The notes: generated by a model from the sequence alone, not told the origin. A DNA stretch of 64,000 bases from Lachnospiraceae bacterium (GCA_017615545.1 JAFZZY010000047.1:95435-159434); one strand, 5' to 3'; shown: positions 53,176-63,804, counted from the first letter of the stretch. A program made the numbers and translations.

Positions 53176-54117
53176 CTATTGGGCTGCCGTCTGAAGCTTC
53201 GAATCTCCGAGCTGCAGGCGTACGTAACCGCCGTAATTCTGGCCGGCCCAGATCAATACACAGACCTTGCCGTCCTTCAGGTAAAAGTCGTATTTATGGT
53301 CATCGTCTCTCGTGACCGTTGTGTACTTGCTATATAACATCGATAACTGCTCATCGGTAAATGTTGAGAACACGGACGGATCGCCCGAGATCACGGTATA
53401 GTTACCTGCTTTGATATCGGCAACGACCTGATCCATTCCATAGACATCCTCCAGGCAATAGACCTTACCCGTGCGTCTTTCCATGGTAAATGCACTCTTC
53501 ATCTCATCGTATTCACGATACACGCCGCCTTCCGTATCCAGGTGATGCAGTCTGCGGGTCATGTAGTACGAAAGAATCTCGTCATTTTCCGTCATGATCT
53601 CATAGTAGGACGTAACTTCCAGGTCTTTCAGCACGATGTTCTTACGAAAATCGGCCTCAGAATTCTGAATGAGGCTGTCATTGATCGTTTTATACAATGC
53701 CTTGTCCTTCGTATACACCTGCGGGATCAACAAGGTAGCATAAAAGTTTTGTTCCGGATTATCGTAGTGATATGTGAAATCAAACAACGAAAACTCCACC
53801 TGCCTCATCGAATCAGAAGCATCTCTGGTCGAGATCATTGGATCTGCCGTTTCTACAACTGCTGTCGTCGGGATCTGCACAGGAGCCTTCGTCGTTCCCG
53901 GCGTCGTCACTGCCTCTGCCGACGGTACCGTTTCATTCTGTGATGCCGGCTGTGCCCCGGAAACTGCCGATGTAGTGACCTGCGCCACCGTATCCGGCAC
54001 CGCCTCTGTCGTCTCAACATATGATGACGTACTCTTCGGCGAAGAGGAAAACATATCACACCCCGTCAAACCCAACAAACAGGCCCCCAGCCCAAACATT
54101 ACTATCTTTCTTCTCAT
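53176..54117 (-). CDS. Lipoprotein, DUF4163/DUF3298-like
   Basis: The 313-residue protein has a type II signal with lipobox LLGLTGC (Cys20), a Ser/Thr/Ala/Val-rich linker (about 25-105) and a C-terminal region (about 110-310) that resembles DUF4163-DUF3298 proteins: FTYHYDNPEQNFYATLLIPQ, FRKNIVLKDLEVTSYYEI and TFTDEQLSMLYSKY. Related regions occur in anti-sigma factor RsiV and in wall-associated proteins. No sigma factor gene is adjacent. The role is unknown. It shares an operon with the permease. Confidence 0.78.
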   Translation of the reverse strand: MRRKIVMFGLGACLLGLTGCDMFSSSPKSTSSYVETTEAVPDTVAQVTTSAVSGAQPASQNETVPSAEAVTTPGTTKAPVQIPTTAVVETADPMISTRDASDSMRQVEFSLFDFTYHYDNPEQNFYATLLIPQVYTKDKALYKTINDSLIQNSEADFRKNIVLKDLEVTSYYEIMTENDEILSYYMTRRLHHLDTEGGVYREYDEMKSAFTMERRTGKVYCLEDVYGMDQVVADIKAGNYTVISGDPSVFSTFTDEQLSMLYSKYTTVTRDDDHKYDFYLKDGKVCVLIWAGQNYGGYVRLQLGDSKLQTAAQ

Positions 54118-54191
54118 AATAACCTCATCGTCATATAAACTAGATCAAACCGTGATCTCCCACGACCCGAAACGGGCACGCAAAAAATCAT

Positions 54192-54219
54192 ACTATATTC
54201 TATCACAACACATTGTCAA
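54192..54219 (-). promoter_or_regulatory. Promoter of the lipoprotein-permease operon
   Basis: Minus-strand TTGACA, 16-bp spacer, TATAGT. Confidence 0.65.
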
Positions 54220-54264
54220 ATACAACTAAATCCTCTGCGAGCACCCTGCCGCCGTCGATGCCCC

Positions 54265-54300
54265 GACAAATAAACAGACCCGGTTCGAAAACCGGGCCTG
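54265..54300 (-). terminator. Terminator of the GH94 gene
   Basis: Minus-strand stem CAGGCCCGGTT with AACCGGGTCTG around TTCG, then TTTATTT. Confidence 0.82.
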
Positions 54301-54337
54301 CTTAACTATTCAGGGGCAGCCGAAACTGCCCGGATCA

Positions 54338-56740
54338 TTACATTGTCAGAACTACTTCGGTCTCTGCGGTCAGAAGATCCTCAGGAATGTAGTTGTCTGC
54401 GAGCACCTGTCCATTGACCGACAGGCTCTTATATCCGCCCTGCACTCCGTTCGGATTCTCGATGCGGATGTTCAGCTTCTTTCCACGGAAGCTCTTCTTG
54501 ATGGTAACCTCTTTCCACTCGGAAGGGATCGAAGGTGCCACACGCAGTCCGTGCAGGTCGGGGCGCATACCGAGGATACCCTCAACGCAACCAACCATAA
54601 CGGTCGATGCGGTACCGGTCAGCCAGTGTACATGCGAACGTCCTTCGAACGGGCTCTCGACCGACTCGGTGAACTGTCCATGTACGTACGGCTCCAGACG
54701 ACGGATCTCTGCCTTCTCGTTCATGGTCGAAGGCGAACTCTCCTTGAAGTACTCATAAGCGCGGTCGCCGTGTCCCATCAGAGCCTCTGCCAGGATGATC
54801 CATCCCTGCGGCTGTGAGAAGATACCACCGTTCTCCTTCGTGGAACCATTGAACAACAGGGCCAATGCTCCGTCGAATGCGTGCTCATGGTACGAAGATG
54901 CCATAACGCGGCAGCCGTATGCGGTGTTGAGTTCGCGGTGTACGGACTCCAGTGCCAGTTCCGCCTGCTCCTTCGATGCCAGTCCGCTGATAACAGCCCA
55001 GGACTGCGGATTCAACCACATGCTCGCCTCGGGATCCTTCTTCGAACCGATGACCTGTCCGTCCTCCTTGAAACCGCGGATGAAACGGTCGTCTTCCCAG
55101 CACAGACCTGCGAGAAGCTCGCGCAGCTCCGCCTGAGTCTTATTCAGATATGCAAGGTACTCGGTGTCCTTCTTTTCCTCTGCATACTCTTTCATTACGG
55201 TAAATGCATAGTACAGCTGGAACGCAACGAAGGTCGACTCACCCTTCTTACCCAGACGCAGGCAGTCATTCCAATCGGCGTGAAGTCCGGCCGGCATGCC
55301 ATGATTACCCAGACGCTCCATCGAGAAATTGATGGCTCTCTTCAGGTGATCATAAACGGTACCCTCGTCGCGGTTTGCGTACGGGATGACCTCGTCGATA
55401 AATGCGGTGTCGCCCGTCTCGCCCAGATACTTCTTGATGGTCGGGAAGAGCCACAAAGCATCGTCTGCGCGGTATGCGGGATGCCCGGTCGCGGTCACAT
55501 AGGAAGCATCGTCCGGCGTGTCCTCATGTCCTGCATTATGGTCGAACTTAACGAGCGGAAGTCCGCCGCCGTTATCTACCTGTGCGGAAAGCATGAAACG
55601 GATCTTCTCGCAGGCAGCGGCCGGATCCAGATGGATCACGCCCTGGATATCCTGAACGGTGTCACGATAGCCATAACCATTACGAAGTCCGCAGTAGATG
55701 AAGGAAGCCGCGCGGGACCAGATGAAGGTCATGAAGCACTGATAAGCGTTCCATGTATTGATCATCGCGTTGAAGTTCTCATCCGGTGTCTCAACCTGGA
55801 AGTTCTCCAGCTTGGAATACCAGTACTTCTTGAGCTCGCAAAGTTCCTCTTCTGCCTTCGCAGGATCTGCGTAACCCTGCAGCAGCTGCTCCGCCTCTTT
55901 GTCGTTATACTGGCCGAGCAGGAATACGATCTCCTTCGACTCGCCGGGCTTCAATGTGATCTTTGTGGTCAATGCTCCGCAGGCGTTGTCGTTGTAGTTG
56001 AGGTGATTGCCCAGATTGCCGCTCTCAACGCCGATCGGGTTTCTGTAACTGCGGTAGCTGCCCAGGAAGGCCGCCTTATCGCCGCAGTAAGAACTGACGG
56101 GAGAACCGATCATACCGAGGAATCGCTCGCGTCCTGTGGTCGAATGGTCCTTGCGGGCAGCATCCGTGCAGTTCTCATTGATCGTCTGAACGATCTTATT
56201 GCCGTAGAAATAGGTGCGTGTGATAAACAGTGTGTACTGCAGGTTTACGAGGTCGTTCTCGTAGTTGCTCTCGTTGGTGAACTCAACGAAACCGGTCGCT
56301 GCGATCGTGCGCTCCTTATCAGAATCGTTAGTCAGTTTCAGCTTCCAAACTTCATAAGTCTTATCCAAGGGAACATAATACAGTACCTCGGAAGCGATCT
56401 TCGCGTACTTCGCGGAGATGCGGGTATAAGCCAGACCATGACGGCACTCACTCTCGTAATCCTTGAGATCTTTGCCGACCGGCTGCCAGGATGCCGACCA
56501 GTAATCGCCGGTCTCCTCGTCACGCAGGTAGATGTACCTTCCGGGGGTATCATCTTCATTGAAATGATAACGGATGATACGTCCCTTCGCTCCGCTCTTT
56601 ACGAAACTGTAGCCGCCTGCATTATTGGAAATGATGGCGCCGTACTCCGGCGAGCCGAGGTAATTGGCCCAGGGTGCCGGTGTGTCCGGACGAGTGATCA
56701 CGTACTCTTTGTTCGTTTCATCAAAAAAACCGTACTTCAT
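54338..56740 (-). CDS. GH94 family beta-glycan phosphorylase (cellobiose/chitobiose phosphorylase-like)
   Basis: The 800-residue cytosolic enzyme has the N-terminal beta-sandwich start MKYGFFDETNKEYVITRPD and NYLGSPEYGAIISNNAGGYS, a helical linker, and the (alpha/alpha)6 barrel with the general acid Asp in HADWNDCLRLG. GH94 enzymes split beta-linked disaccharides with phosphate to give a sugar 1-phosphate, saving ATP in anaerobes. Cellobiose and N,N'-diacetylchitobiose enzymes are both about 800 residues; the N-terminus looks slightly nearer the chitobiose type, but I cannot decide. It is a single-gene unit with its own terminator. No transporter is adjacent. Confidence 0.85.
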   Translation of the reverse strand: MKYGFFDETNKEYVITRPDTPAPWANYLGSPEYGAIISNNAGGYSFVKSGAKGRIIRYHFNEDDTPGRYIYLRDEETGDYWSASWQPVGKDLKDYESECRHGLAYTRISAKYAKIASEVLYYVPLDKTYEVWKLKLTNDSDKERTIAATGFVEFTNESNYENDLVNLQYTLFITRTYFYGNKIVQTINENCTDAARKDHSTTGRERFLGMIGSPVSSYCGDKAAFLGSYRSYRNPIGVESGNLGNHLNYNDNACGALTTKITLKPGESKEIVFLLGQYNDKEAEQLLQGYADPAKAEEELCELKKYWYSKLENFQVETPDENFNAMINTWNAYQCFMTFIWSRAASFIYCGLRNGYGYRDTVQDIQGVIHLDPAAACEKIRFMLSAQVDNGGGLPLVKFDHNAGHEDTPDDASYVTATGHPAYRADDALWLFPTIKKYLGETGDTAFIDEVIPYANRDEGTVYDHLKRAINFSMERLGNHGMPAGLHADWNDCLRLGKKGESTFVAFQLYYAFTVMKEYAEEKKDTEYLAYLNKTQAELRELLAGLCWEDDRFIRGFKEDGQVIGSKKDPEASMWLNPQSWAVISGLASKEQAELALESVHRELNTAYGCRVMASSYHEHAFDGALALLFNGSTKENGGIFSQPQGWIILAEALMGHGDRAYEYFKESSPSTMNEKAEIRRLEPYVHGQFTESVESPFEGRSHVHWLTGTASTVMVGCVEGILGMRPDLHGLRVAPSIPSEWKEVTIKKSFRGKKLNIRIENPNGVQGGYKSLSVNGQVLADNYIPEDLLTAETEVVLTM

Positions 56741-56797
56741 AGAACCACTAACTCCTTTGATTTATTCGTTCGTGCGGGAAATGCCCCGATTACGTTC

Positions 56798-56826
56798 AGT
56801 ATAACAATTGGTTTGTTCAAAAACAA
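56798..56826 (-). promoter_or_regulatory. Promoter of the GH94 gene with a spacer operator
   Basis: Minus-strand TTGTTT, 17-bp spacer, TATACT. The spacer holds an inverted pair AACAA and TTGTT (56803-56807, 56813-56817), placed where a repressor could bind. Confidence 0.45.
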
Positions 56827-56863
56827 TGTGCTTTTCAAGCCTAAAAATGCAAAATCTGCTCAT

Positions 56864-56928
56864 GTTTGTTCGGCTCTCAAGGTCCGTCTTGTGCATGCGT
56901 GCATGCACATCCGGGACTTTTCGAGCCT
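56864..56928. repeat. 65-bp structured direct repeat, copy 1
   Basis: It is identical to copy 2, 174 bp away. It folds as three nested stems: GGCTC/GAGCC, GTCC/GGAC and GTGCATGC/GCATGCAC, separated by symmetric 5-nt internal loops (56872-56927). The 56741-57111 region has no gene. Confidence 0.9.
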
Positions 56929-57037
56929 ACTCTACTTTGATATGATACTACGGATTTCTCCGCGCCTGCGACGCTCTCGAAATCCTACAAACATTCGCCA
57001 TACTCTTCGCTTTCCTTCGGAAATCGGTATGGCTCAA

Positions 57038-57102
57038 GTTTGTTCGGCTCTCAAGGTCCGTCTTGTGCATGCGTGCATGCACATCCGGGACTTTTCGAGC
57101 CT
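57038..57102. repeat. 65-bp structured direct repeat, copy 2
   Basis: Perfect copy of the first; the hairpin spans 57046-57101. It lies just after the Hsp70 stop codon on the minus strand. GTATCATATCAA (57104-57115), covering that stop codon, is the reverse complement of TTGATATGATAC at 56937-56948 next to copy 1. Confidence 0.9.
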
Positions 57103-57111
57103 TGTATCATA

Positions 57112-58815
57112 TCAATCGCCATCCCACTTTTGATCTTCTATGCCATCGAGGAATTCACGGAATTCGTCGCGTGCTTTTTCGATCTTGGTGCGGTCCTGTT
57201 TGTCGAGGACTTGTTCGAAGCGTTGGAGCTCGTGGTCAATGAGTCTTCTCACGTCGCCGATGCTCTCCTCGTACAGACGCTCGCCGCGGAACAGCAGGAG
57301 TTTGTTTTCCTCTTCTTCGCGGGGATGGATCTTCAGGGATGCCAGTTTCTCGAAGCGTGCATCGATCTCTTCATCCGTCATCGTAACGTCGTCCTTCTTC
57401 AGCACGATACGCTTCGACTCTCCGGTGGAAACGACCTTGACCACGACTTCCAGGATACTGTTGATATCGTAGGTGTAAGTGATGTCGATGGCTTCCTCTC
57501 CCGCCTTCTTACGCGGCACGGCTACCTCGACCTCACCCAGTTTCATATTGTTTTTGGAGAAACGGCTTTCGCCCTGCAGGATCTCCACACGGATGGAACG
57601 CTGCATATCGCTCGCCGTGTACAGGCGTTCGGTACGCGACACCGGAATGACGGTGTTACGCTCAATGATCGGGAAGAAATGCCCTGCCTCCATGAAGCCG
57701 CCCTCACGTCCGACTACCACGTCGGTTCCGAGGGTGAACGGGCAGACATCCGTCATAACGATCTCGCGGATCGCTTCGTTACGCTCCTTCATCGCGCCCT
57801 GGATGGCTGCGCCGAGGGCAACGACCTCATCCGGGTTCAACGACACATTCGGGAAGCGACCGAATAGTTTCGTCACGAATTTGCGGACAATGCTCATCTT
57901 CGTAGCACCACCGACCAGAACGACCTCGCTGATCTCCGACAGGCGGATGTTCGCATCCTTCAGACTGCGCTCGATCGGACGACGCAACTGTGCCAAAAGC
58001 AGCTGGCAGTTCTTCTCATACTCGTCCTCTGTGATCTTGCACTCCAGGACCTCCTCGCCGACCTTTGCCTTCATGGTGACTTCGCGACCGTCGGAAAACT
58101 CCTTCTTCGCGATCTCGGCCTGACGACGGATGTGGAGCATGGTCTTCGTGTCCAGATCCTTCTCATCCAGTTTACTCTTATTCAGGAACATGTGATATAA
58201 GATCGTGGTGAAATCCTCGCCGCCCAGGAAGTTATCACCTGCGACCGCGCGGACCTGCATCACGCTTTTATATTTCTCCAGAATGGAAACGTCGAAGGTT
58301 CCGCCGCCCAGGTCGAATACCAGGAAGCGCGTTTTCTCCGCCTTCTCATGCAGGCCGTACGAGATCGCAGCGGCCGTCGGCTCGCTGATCATACGCTCGA
58401 CCTTCAGTCCCGCCAGTTCGCCGGCGCGCTTCGTCGCGCGGCGCTGTGCATCATTGAAGTACGCAGGAACGCTGATTACGGCCTCTTCCACCTTCTGTCC
58501 CAGGAAGACCTCAGCGTCTTCCTTCAGGGAACGAAGGATGAACGAAGACAGATCCTCCGAAGTATATTTTTTCCCGGCCAGAACGTACTCCTTAGCGGTG
58601 CCCATGCTGCGTTTGAACACTTCTGCCGTGTCCATCGGATGCAGTGCCTTGCGCTCCAGAGCCGTCTTGCCGATGAAGACATTGCCCTCCTCATCCACGC
58701 TCACCACCGAAGGAGTCAGGTTCTCCCCCAGACGGTTCGGGATGATCTTCGGGCCGGTCTCCGAATAGTAGGCCACCAACGAGTTGGTGGTACCCAAATC
58801 AATACCTAAGATCAT
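57112..58815 (-). CDS. hscC: Hsp70-family chaperone, HscC-like
   Basis: The 567-residue chaperone has the Hsp70 ATPase domain ([52 protein letters not shown]) and a peptide-binding domain, but is shorter than DnaK (about 610-640) because the C-terminal lid is reduced. That length fits the HscC group. Its start overlaps the stop of the J-like TPR gene by ATGA, so the two are made together. No GrpE is nearby. DnaK proper is presumably elsewhere. The partner is likely its dedicated co-chaperone; clients are unknown. Confidence 0.87.
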   Translation of the reverse strand: MILGIDLGTTNSLVAYYSETGPKIIPNRLGENLTPSVVSVDEEGNVFIGKTALERKALHPMDTAEVFKRSMGTAKEYVLAGKKYTSEDLSSFILRSLKEDAEVFLGQKVEEAVISVPAYFNDAQRRATKRAGELAGLKVERMISEPTAAAISYGLHEKAEKTRFLVFDLGGGTFDVSILEKYKSVMQVRAVAGDNFLGGEDFTTILYHMFLNKSKLDEKDLDTKTMLHIRRQAEIAKKEFSDGREVTMKAKVGEEVLECKITEDEYEKNCQLLLAQLRRPIERSLKDANIRLSEISEVVLVGGATKMSIVRKFVTKLFGRFPNVSLNPDEVVALGAAIQGAMKERNEAIREIVMTDVCPFTLGTDVVVGREGGFMEAGHFFPIIERNTVIPVSRTERLYTASDMQRSIRVEILQGESRFSKNNMKLGEVEVAVPRKKAGEEAIDITYTYDINSILEVVVKVVSTGESKRIVLKKDDVTMTDEEIDARFEKLASLKIHPREEEENKLLLFRGERLYEESIGDVRRLIDHELQRFEQVLDKQDRTKIEKARDEFREFLDGIEDQKWDGD

Positions 58816-61800
58816 AATTTACCTCCGAGTCCCGCAAAAACGGCAAAATCGTTCTTGCAACTCTCAAATGCTTTCGCGTAATGTAATTGCGCACGGGCTT
58901 TGTCCTTTTCGGCCTGAGCCAGGAGCGCTTCCACCAGGTCTACCTCGTAGCAGCCGGCCTCTCTGCAGAAATCGCAGATCGGTGCGTTCTTCATCTCTTC
59001 GAGATATTCCCGGGTCTTTGTATAGTTGCCGCGCAGATAACAGCACATCGCCAGTTGGAAGAAGGCGTGCTTGCGTCCCTGATAGTCTTTCAGTTCACGC
59101 TTTTCTCTCTCTTCCAGAGCGCGCAAAACTTCGTCCATCTTCGCTTCTGCCCCGATCTTCTTATAACAGTAAGCCAGGGGCAATGTATTGCTCGAGCGAT
59201 ACGATTTGTGGTATTCCTCCCAGACAGCCACTGCCTGTTTGAACTTACCACGAAGCATCAGCACACGCGCATACGCACGACATGCTCCGCCGTCCTTCTT
59301 ATAGTCTTTCGCCAGGTTCAACTCCAGAAGCATCAGGTTCTGCTTCTTCAGGATCGCCTTTACGCAGGTACTGTAATAGATATCTGGCGAATCTTTCAGC
59401 ATTTTTTCCGCGCGATCCGTGAAACCACCGGTCGTGTAAGCCTCCAGCAATGTATCCGCTACCGTCTCATCGTCGATAAGACCCAGTTTTCTGGCTTCGT
59501 ACACCGATTTTTCCAACTGGTCCACATCCTTAAGGCGGCTGTAGCAACGTGCCAGATAACGGTAGAAGATCTTCGGAACGTGACCTTCCGATACGAGGAT
59601 CGCCTTCTGTAAGAGGCTGATCGCTTCTTCCAGATGGTTCGACGCCATGTAAATGCGCGCGCGGTTGTAGTACGAATAACCATTGCCCGGATCCAGTTCA
59701 CACGCGTGCTCGAAATCAGCCGCCGCTTCCTGTTCGAAGCCCAGGCGGAAGTTCATCAGGCCGCGTGAGATCGCGTAGTAGGAAGTCGCATCGGCATCCA
59801 ACTGCAGACTGTATTCGGCCAATGCGCCTTCATAATCCCCGCTGTCCTCTAAGATCTCGCCAAGATTTCCATGGAGCATGTAATGATCCGGAGCTACCTT
59901 GCGGACCTCTTCCAGATATTCTTTCGCCTGATCAAACTTACGCATCTCTCTGGCAGCCGCAGCCATCCGGAACAACGGGTTCAGGTTTTGCGGTTCCATA
60001 TTATGTGAGGTCTCGAAATACTTGAGAGCGTTTTCGAAATCCCTCTTCTCATAGTATACATTGCCCGTGAAGAAATAGTAACGGCCGTTATCGGGCGCTA
60101 TTTCGCGGGCTTTTTCGAGTGCCTTCAGCGCCTCGTCAAATTCGTCACGGTAATAATGGATCAACGCCTTCTCGTGGTAGACCTGATCCTTCTTCTGAAC
60201 GTCGTCCTTCTCGGGATCCTGCATATCAACGATCGCCTGGTCAATGATCTTGAGTGCGCCGTCTAAATCCTTCTTCCAGCGAGCGACTCTCGCCTGGTAC
60301 ACCTTGATCCATGTACTGGGCACTTCGCGCTTCAGGAAGTCGTTCAAAACCTCTTCCACTGCCTCGGTCGCATCGACCTCTTCGTACAGACCCATCAGAT
60401 CTATATACGGTTTTACGTAGAACGGGCAATAATAGATCGCATCCTGGTATGCGCGGACAGCGTCCTTATACATGCGCATGCTCTGGAGCGCAAAGCCCAG
60501 TTGCATGTGCGCATCATAGTTGTTGCGCTCGACATCGATCGCTTTCTGCGCGTAATCTGCCGCCTCTTCATACTGTTTCTGACGGTTCAGGATCATGGAA
60601 CGCTGGGTAAAGCACATGCCGGAATCGTCGTCCCGCTCGATCAGCGCCGTATTTTTGATCGCGATGTCGTTGTATTGGAGCGCCTCTTCCAAAGCCAGCG
60701 GATCAGATTTCTGCTCGTCCGTCTCGAGGTCACATTCCGCAACAAAATAGTAGGACAATGCGCGACGGTCATGGTTGCGGTCCATCACCTCTTCCGGACC
60801 ATCGTCGTCCTTATGTACTTCATAATCTTTGATCCATGCCAGGAAGTTTTCCTTCGCTTCCGCGTACTTATCCTGCTGCAGGAGCACACGACCGAACAGG
60901 TAGTGATAATCCATGATCATCGGTCCCTCCGGCACCGGCATATCTTCAAGAACTTTGATCGCATCGTCGAACATGTAGTTCTGGTACAAGCTCCAGATGA
61001 GTTCGATCGAATTGGCAGTGTCGCCGGGATCCTCTTCGTACTTCGTACGCATCTCGTCGATCATCTTCTCATTACACTGGGTCAGCAACGAGTGAACATA
61101 GGTGTCGAAGCGGTTAATGCTCAGCATATCCTTGAAGCGCTTCTTCGCCTCGGCATAGTCACCCTCATGCATGATGCACTCTGCCACGCCCAATTTCGCA
61201 TTGTATGATTCCGGAGCGATCTCCAGCGTCTTCTCATACCACTCGCGCGCCGTCTCGTAATCTTCTGTACGCGACGCGATCTCGGCCATCATGATCCTCG
61301 CGATGGCCATATCTTCATATTCCTCGATGATCGGCTCCGCCTCAAACTTCGCCATATCATATTCCTTCTTCAGAACGAGGAAACGCACATGCTCGATCAG
61401 ACCGAAGGGGTGCGTCAGCCCGAGCGAGAACAGCTCGTCGAATCTCGGCTGCAAGCCCTCATAATCCGGGCTGTTAAGCGCACGATGGATGGAAAGCGCG
61501 AGGTCAATGTAGTGGTCATACGGATAGTCGCCGACCTCTTCGAACTTCGTGTAGTCCAGCATGTCGTCGTAAGTGGCATTATTGACCGCATATTCCAGGA
61601 AATCGCGCGGGAAATGCTCGGACAGTTCGTCGATATTCTCGTTGATGGAGAAAGTCTCCACGATCACGCCCCAGACATCATGCGGCAACAGATAGTGACG
61701 CATCAGGTAGGAAAGCACCTTCTCGCAGATCGTGTCCTTCATATCCAGGCGCACGACCACGTCACGACCCATGAGTTCCCTCCAGATCTCAGGATCGATC

Positions 61801-62057
61801 CTCTTCTGGAAGTCCTTGTAGGCCGCGTCCACATCCTGCATGAAGCGACCTTCTTCGGAGTCGTCAAACTTCTCTTCTTCGTCCCCGCCACGGCCGTCGG
61901 CGATCTTCATAGCCTCCTCGAACGCCGACCGCAGCTGCTGGAAACCTTCCGGATCATCCTCAGGATTGACATGCATCAGGCGCTCCATGTAAGCTTCCTG
62001 GATGACGTCTTTGTCTTCGGTCTTTCCGTCGAGTCCCAGTATTCTCCAAATATCCAT
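58812..62057 (-). CDS. Large TPR-repeat protein with a degenerate J-like N-terminus
   Basis: The 1081-residue protein begins with a J-domain-like segment, [20 protein letters not shown], then a helix reading [20 protein letters not shown], in which the HPD triad is replaced by NPE. The rest (about 180-1081) is mostly tetratricopeptide repeats, e.g. [11 protein letters not shown] and [20 protein letters not shown]. It has no signal peptide. J-proteins stimulate Hsp70; the gene is translationally coupled to the HscC-like gene, which makes a chaperone pair likely. The ATG at MDIWRILG follows AGGAGG by 6 bp. A 7-bp inverted repeat (ACACTAT, ATAGTGT; 62084-62102) is in the gap upstream. Confidence 0.83.
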   Translation of the reverse strand: MDIWRILGLDGKTEDKDVIQEAYMERLMHVNPEDDPEGFQQLRSAFEEAMKIADGRGGDEEEKFDDSEEGRFMQDVDAAYKDFQKRIDPEIWRELMGRDVVVRLDMKDTICEKVLSYLMRHYLLPHDVWGVIVETFSINENIDELSEHFPRDFLEYAVNNATYDDMLDYTKFEEVGDYPYDHYIDLALSIHRALNSPDYEGLQPRFDELFSLGLTHPFGLIEHVRFLVLKKEYDMAKFEAEPIIEEYEDMAIARIMMAEIASRTEDYETAREWYEKTLEIAPESYNAKLGVAECIMHEGDYAEAKKRFKDMLSINRFDTYVHSLLTQCNEKMIDEMRTKYEEDPGDTANSIELIWSLYQNYMFDDAIKVLEDMPVPEGPMIMDYHYLFGRVLLQQDKYAEAKENFLAWIKDYEVHKDDDGPEEVMDRNHDRRALSYYFVAECDLETDEQKSDPLALEEALQYNDIAIKNTALIERDDDSGMCFTQRSMILNRQKQYEEAADYAQKAIDVERNNYDAHMQLGFALQSMRMYKDAVRAYQDAIYYCPFYVKPYIDLMGLYEEVDATEAVEEVLNDFLKREVPSTWIKVYQARVARWKKDLDGALKIIDQAIVDMQDPEKDDVQKKDQVYHEKALIHYYRDEFDEALKALEKAREIAPDNGRYYFFTGNVYYEKRDFENALKYFETSHNMEPQNLNPLFRMAAAAREMRKFDQAKEYLEEVRKVAPDHYMLHGNLGEILEDSGDYEGALAEYSLQLDADATSYYAISRGLMNFRLGFEQEAAADFEHACELDPGNGYSYYNRARIYMASNHLEEAISLLQKAILVSEGHVPKIFYRYLARCYSRLKDVDQLEKSVYEARKLGLIDDETVADTLLEAYTTGGFTDRAEKMLKDSPDIYYSTCVKAILKKQNLMLLELNLAKDYKKDGGACRAYARVLMLRGKFKQAVAVWEEYHKSYRSSNTLPLAYCYKKIGAEAKMDEVLRALEEREKRELKDYQGRKHAFFQLAMCCYLRGNYTKTREYLEEMKNAPICDFCREAGCYEVDLVEALLAQAEKDKARAQLHYAKAFESCKNDFAVFAGLGGKL

Positions 62058-62102
62058 CTTGTACCTCCTATATTTATACATGCACACTATACCGAATAGT
62101 GT

Positions 62103-63473
62103 CTATCTTCGTATGGTCAAACTCAGGCTGCCCTGCGCCGTCTTTCCGCGAATCTCGATCCGGTCCGTGAAAAAATCGATCTCGAACTCCGGGAGCCCTA
62201 ATCGCTCGGCAAATGCATTGAACACCACGCGGGCTGCCGCCGAATCTGTCTGTAATTCCTCTTTCGCCTCGGCCAGGATCGCCGCCCAGGACTGCCCTGT
62301 CTTCTGTACGCTCTGCTTTTCCTCGGTCTGCACGAAAGACCCCCACAGTTGTGTGAGCATCTCGGAGCTGTCATTTGCCGTCCATGCTGCGATATCCGCG
62401 GTCAGCGCCTCATCCAGGCGGATCTTATCCTCCGCCAGACGGTACATATCCTTCTCTTCTGCCCATGTCGCAAAACTTTCGATGAACAGGAAGAGCGTAT
62501 CTTTATTCAGGTTTACGGTCAGTTCCCCGTCGGCGAATGTCCGTGCGGGATACCGTGTCTTATCGAGGATCTCGAGCAGGAAATATTCTTCGTTGCTCCA
62601 GACTTCTTCTGCCGCGGCCAATGTGTTCCGGAAAGGATCCTCTCCGAGATCTGCCTTCAGTTCATAAGGCTGTTCCAGATACGGCAGAATGTCATCTCCG
62701 AATTTCTCTTTCAGGTAGTTGTCGCGTTTTTCATCGCCCAGGAATGCCATGGAAAGCAAACGCATCAGGCCGGAATAATCCAGGGTCGCATAGCGATTGT
62801 TGCGAAACTCCCATTTGAAAACTTCCAGGTTCGTGCTCAGGCCGAAGCGGCTGATTTTCAGTGAGACCGTTCCGTCGAAAGCGCGCAGGTTTTCATTGAC
62901 CGCGGGATTAGGAAGTTTTCCCGTCATCTTCACGGCGGCGGAATCATCCGAAAGGATGCCCAATACCTTATCCAGGGCACTCTCCGATAAAACACCGGAC
63001 AGGATGGACCGCAGTCCGTCTTTATTGATCTTCAACTCCGCTTCATAAGAAATCAGCGGATTTTCTCTGTAGTTCTTTATATATGCCCGAAGCGTTCCGT
63101 CCGGCCAGGTCTTCGGTGTCTCCGTGGTCGGAGGTTCTGTAGGCTCTGTGGTCGGTGCTTCCGTAGGTTTTGCCGTGGTCGGTGCCTCTGTGGTCGGCGG
63201 CTCGGTGGGCTTCGCCGTAGTCGGCGCCTCTGTAGGTTTCGCCGTCGTCGGCGCTTCCGTAGGCTTTGCCGTGGTCGGGATCACAGTTGTAGGCTCCGGA
63301 AGCGAAGTATGCTCCGAGGACACTTCCGCAGTGACCGGAATACTCTCCCCGCTCGTCTCTCCGGGATCCGTCTTTTTACAGGAAAACAGTCCCAGGCAAA
63401 TGCATGCCAACAAGACCTGCAAATACAAGATCCGCAGTACCGGCTTGCGTTTGGCTGTGTTCCTGTTCTTCAT
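62103..63473 (-). CDS. Lipoprotein with a Pro/Thr-rich linker
   Basis: The 456-residue product has a positively charged N-terminus, a hydrophobic stretch and a lipobox LGLFSC with Cys32. After it comes a linker of repeated PTEAPTTAK-type units, then about 320 residues with no recognised domain. It lies 45 bp upstream of the J-like TPR gene, possibly in the same transcript, so it may be an envelope partner of the chaperone pair. The start chosen gives MKNRNTAKRK with AAGGAG 11 bp upstream; a longer frame to 63662 covers the promoter and is rejected. Confidence 0.75.
   Translation of the reverse strand: MKNRNTAKRKPVLRILYLQVLLACICLGLFSCKKTDPGETSGESIPVTAEVSSEHTSLPEPTTVIPTTAKPTEAPTTAKPTEAPTTAKPTEPPTTEAPTTAKPTEAPTTEPTEPPTTETPKTWPDGTLRAYIKNYRENPLISYEAELKINKDGLRSILSGVLSESALDKVLGILSDDSAAVKMTGKLPNPAVNENLRAFDGTVSLKISRFGLSTNLEVFKWEFRNNRYATLDYSGLMRLLSMAFLGDEKRDNYLKEKFGDDILPYLEQPYELKADLGEDPFRNTLAAAEEVWSNEEYFLLEILDKTRYPARTFADGELTVNLNKDTLFLFIESFATWAEEKDMYRLAEDKIRLDEALTADIAAWTANDSSEMLTQLWGSFVQTEEKQSVQKTGQSWAAILAEAKEELQTDSAAARVVFNAFAERLGLPEFEIDFFTDRIEIRGKTAQGSLSLTIRR
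63115..63290 (-). repeat. Tandem coding repeats of the PT-rich linker
   Basis: Degenerate 27-33-bp units encode about six PTEAPTTAK/PTEPPTTE modules inside the lipoprotein gene. Such tracts vary in number between strains. Confidence 0.8.
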
Positions 63474-63547
63474 CAACAGCGACTCTCCTTGATCCATATT
63501 TATGCACAGAAACATTTCCTCTTTCAGGGCATCTGCACTCAATTTAT

Positions 63548-63576
63548 ATTGTATCACAAGTTCGGTCAAACGTAAA
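63548..63576 (-). promoter_or_regulatory. Promoter of the PT-rich lipoprotein (and perhaps the chaperone genes)
   Basis: Minus-strand TTTACG, 17-bp spacer, TACAAT. Confidence 0.5.
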
Positions 63577-63643
63577 GAATTATGTCTCCGAAAGCACCTC
63601 CGAAGCACTCTTGAAACCGACGTGAAAAAATTAAAAAAAGTGC

Positions 63644-63672
63644 TTGCATTCCGCCCGACCATGTGCTATAAT
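63644..63672 (+). promoter_or_regulatory. Promoter of the two tRNA-Leu genes
   Basis: TTGCAT, 17-bp spacer with an extended TG, consensus TATAAT, 48 bp before the first tRNA. Confidence 0.85.
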
Positions 63673-63720
63673 GCATTTCGTTGACGCGTTCGACTCGTTC
63701 GCTCAACACCTAAATAACGT

Positions 63721-63804
63721 GCGGGGATGCTGGAATTGGCAGACAGGCTAGACTAAGGATCTAGTGATAGTATTATCGTGAGGGTTCAAGTCCCTTTTCC
63801 CGCA
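63721..63804 (+). tRNA. tRNA-Leu (anticodon AAG)
   Basis: 84-nt class II tRNA: acceptor GCGGGGA with TTCCCGC, anticodon loop CTAAGGA giving AAG, long variable arm (GATAGTATTATC), T-arm GGTTCAAGTCC, discriminator A. Confidence 0.93.

Noticed and set aside
54881..57133. 750-residue plus-strand open frame
   Set aside because: It is the complement of the GH94 gene running into the structured repeats; no ribosome site and no recognisable domain.
63115..63290. Tandem repeats considered as a CRISPR array
   Set aside because: Units are unequal, lack unique spacers and lie in frame in a lipoprotein gene as PT-rich modules.
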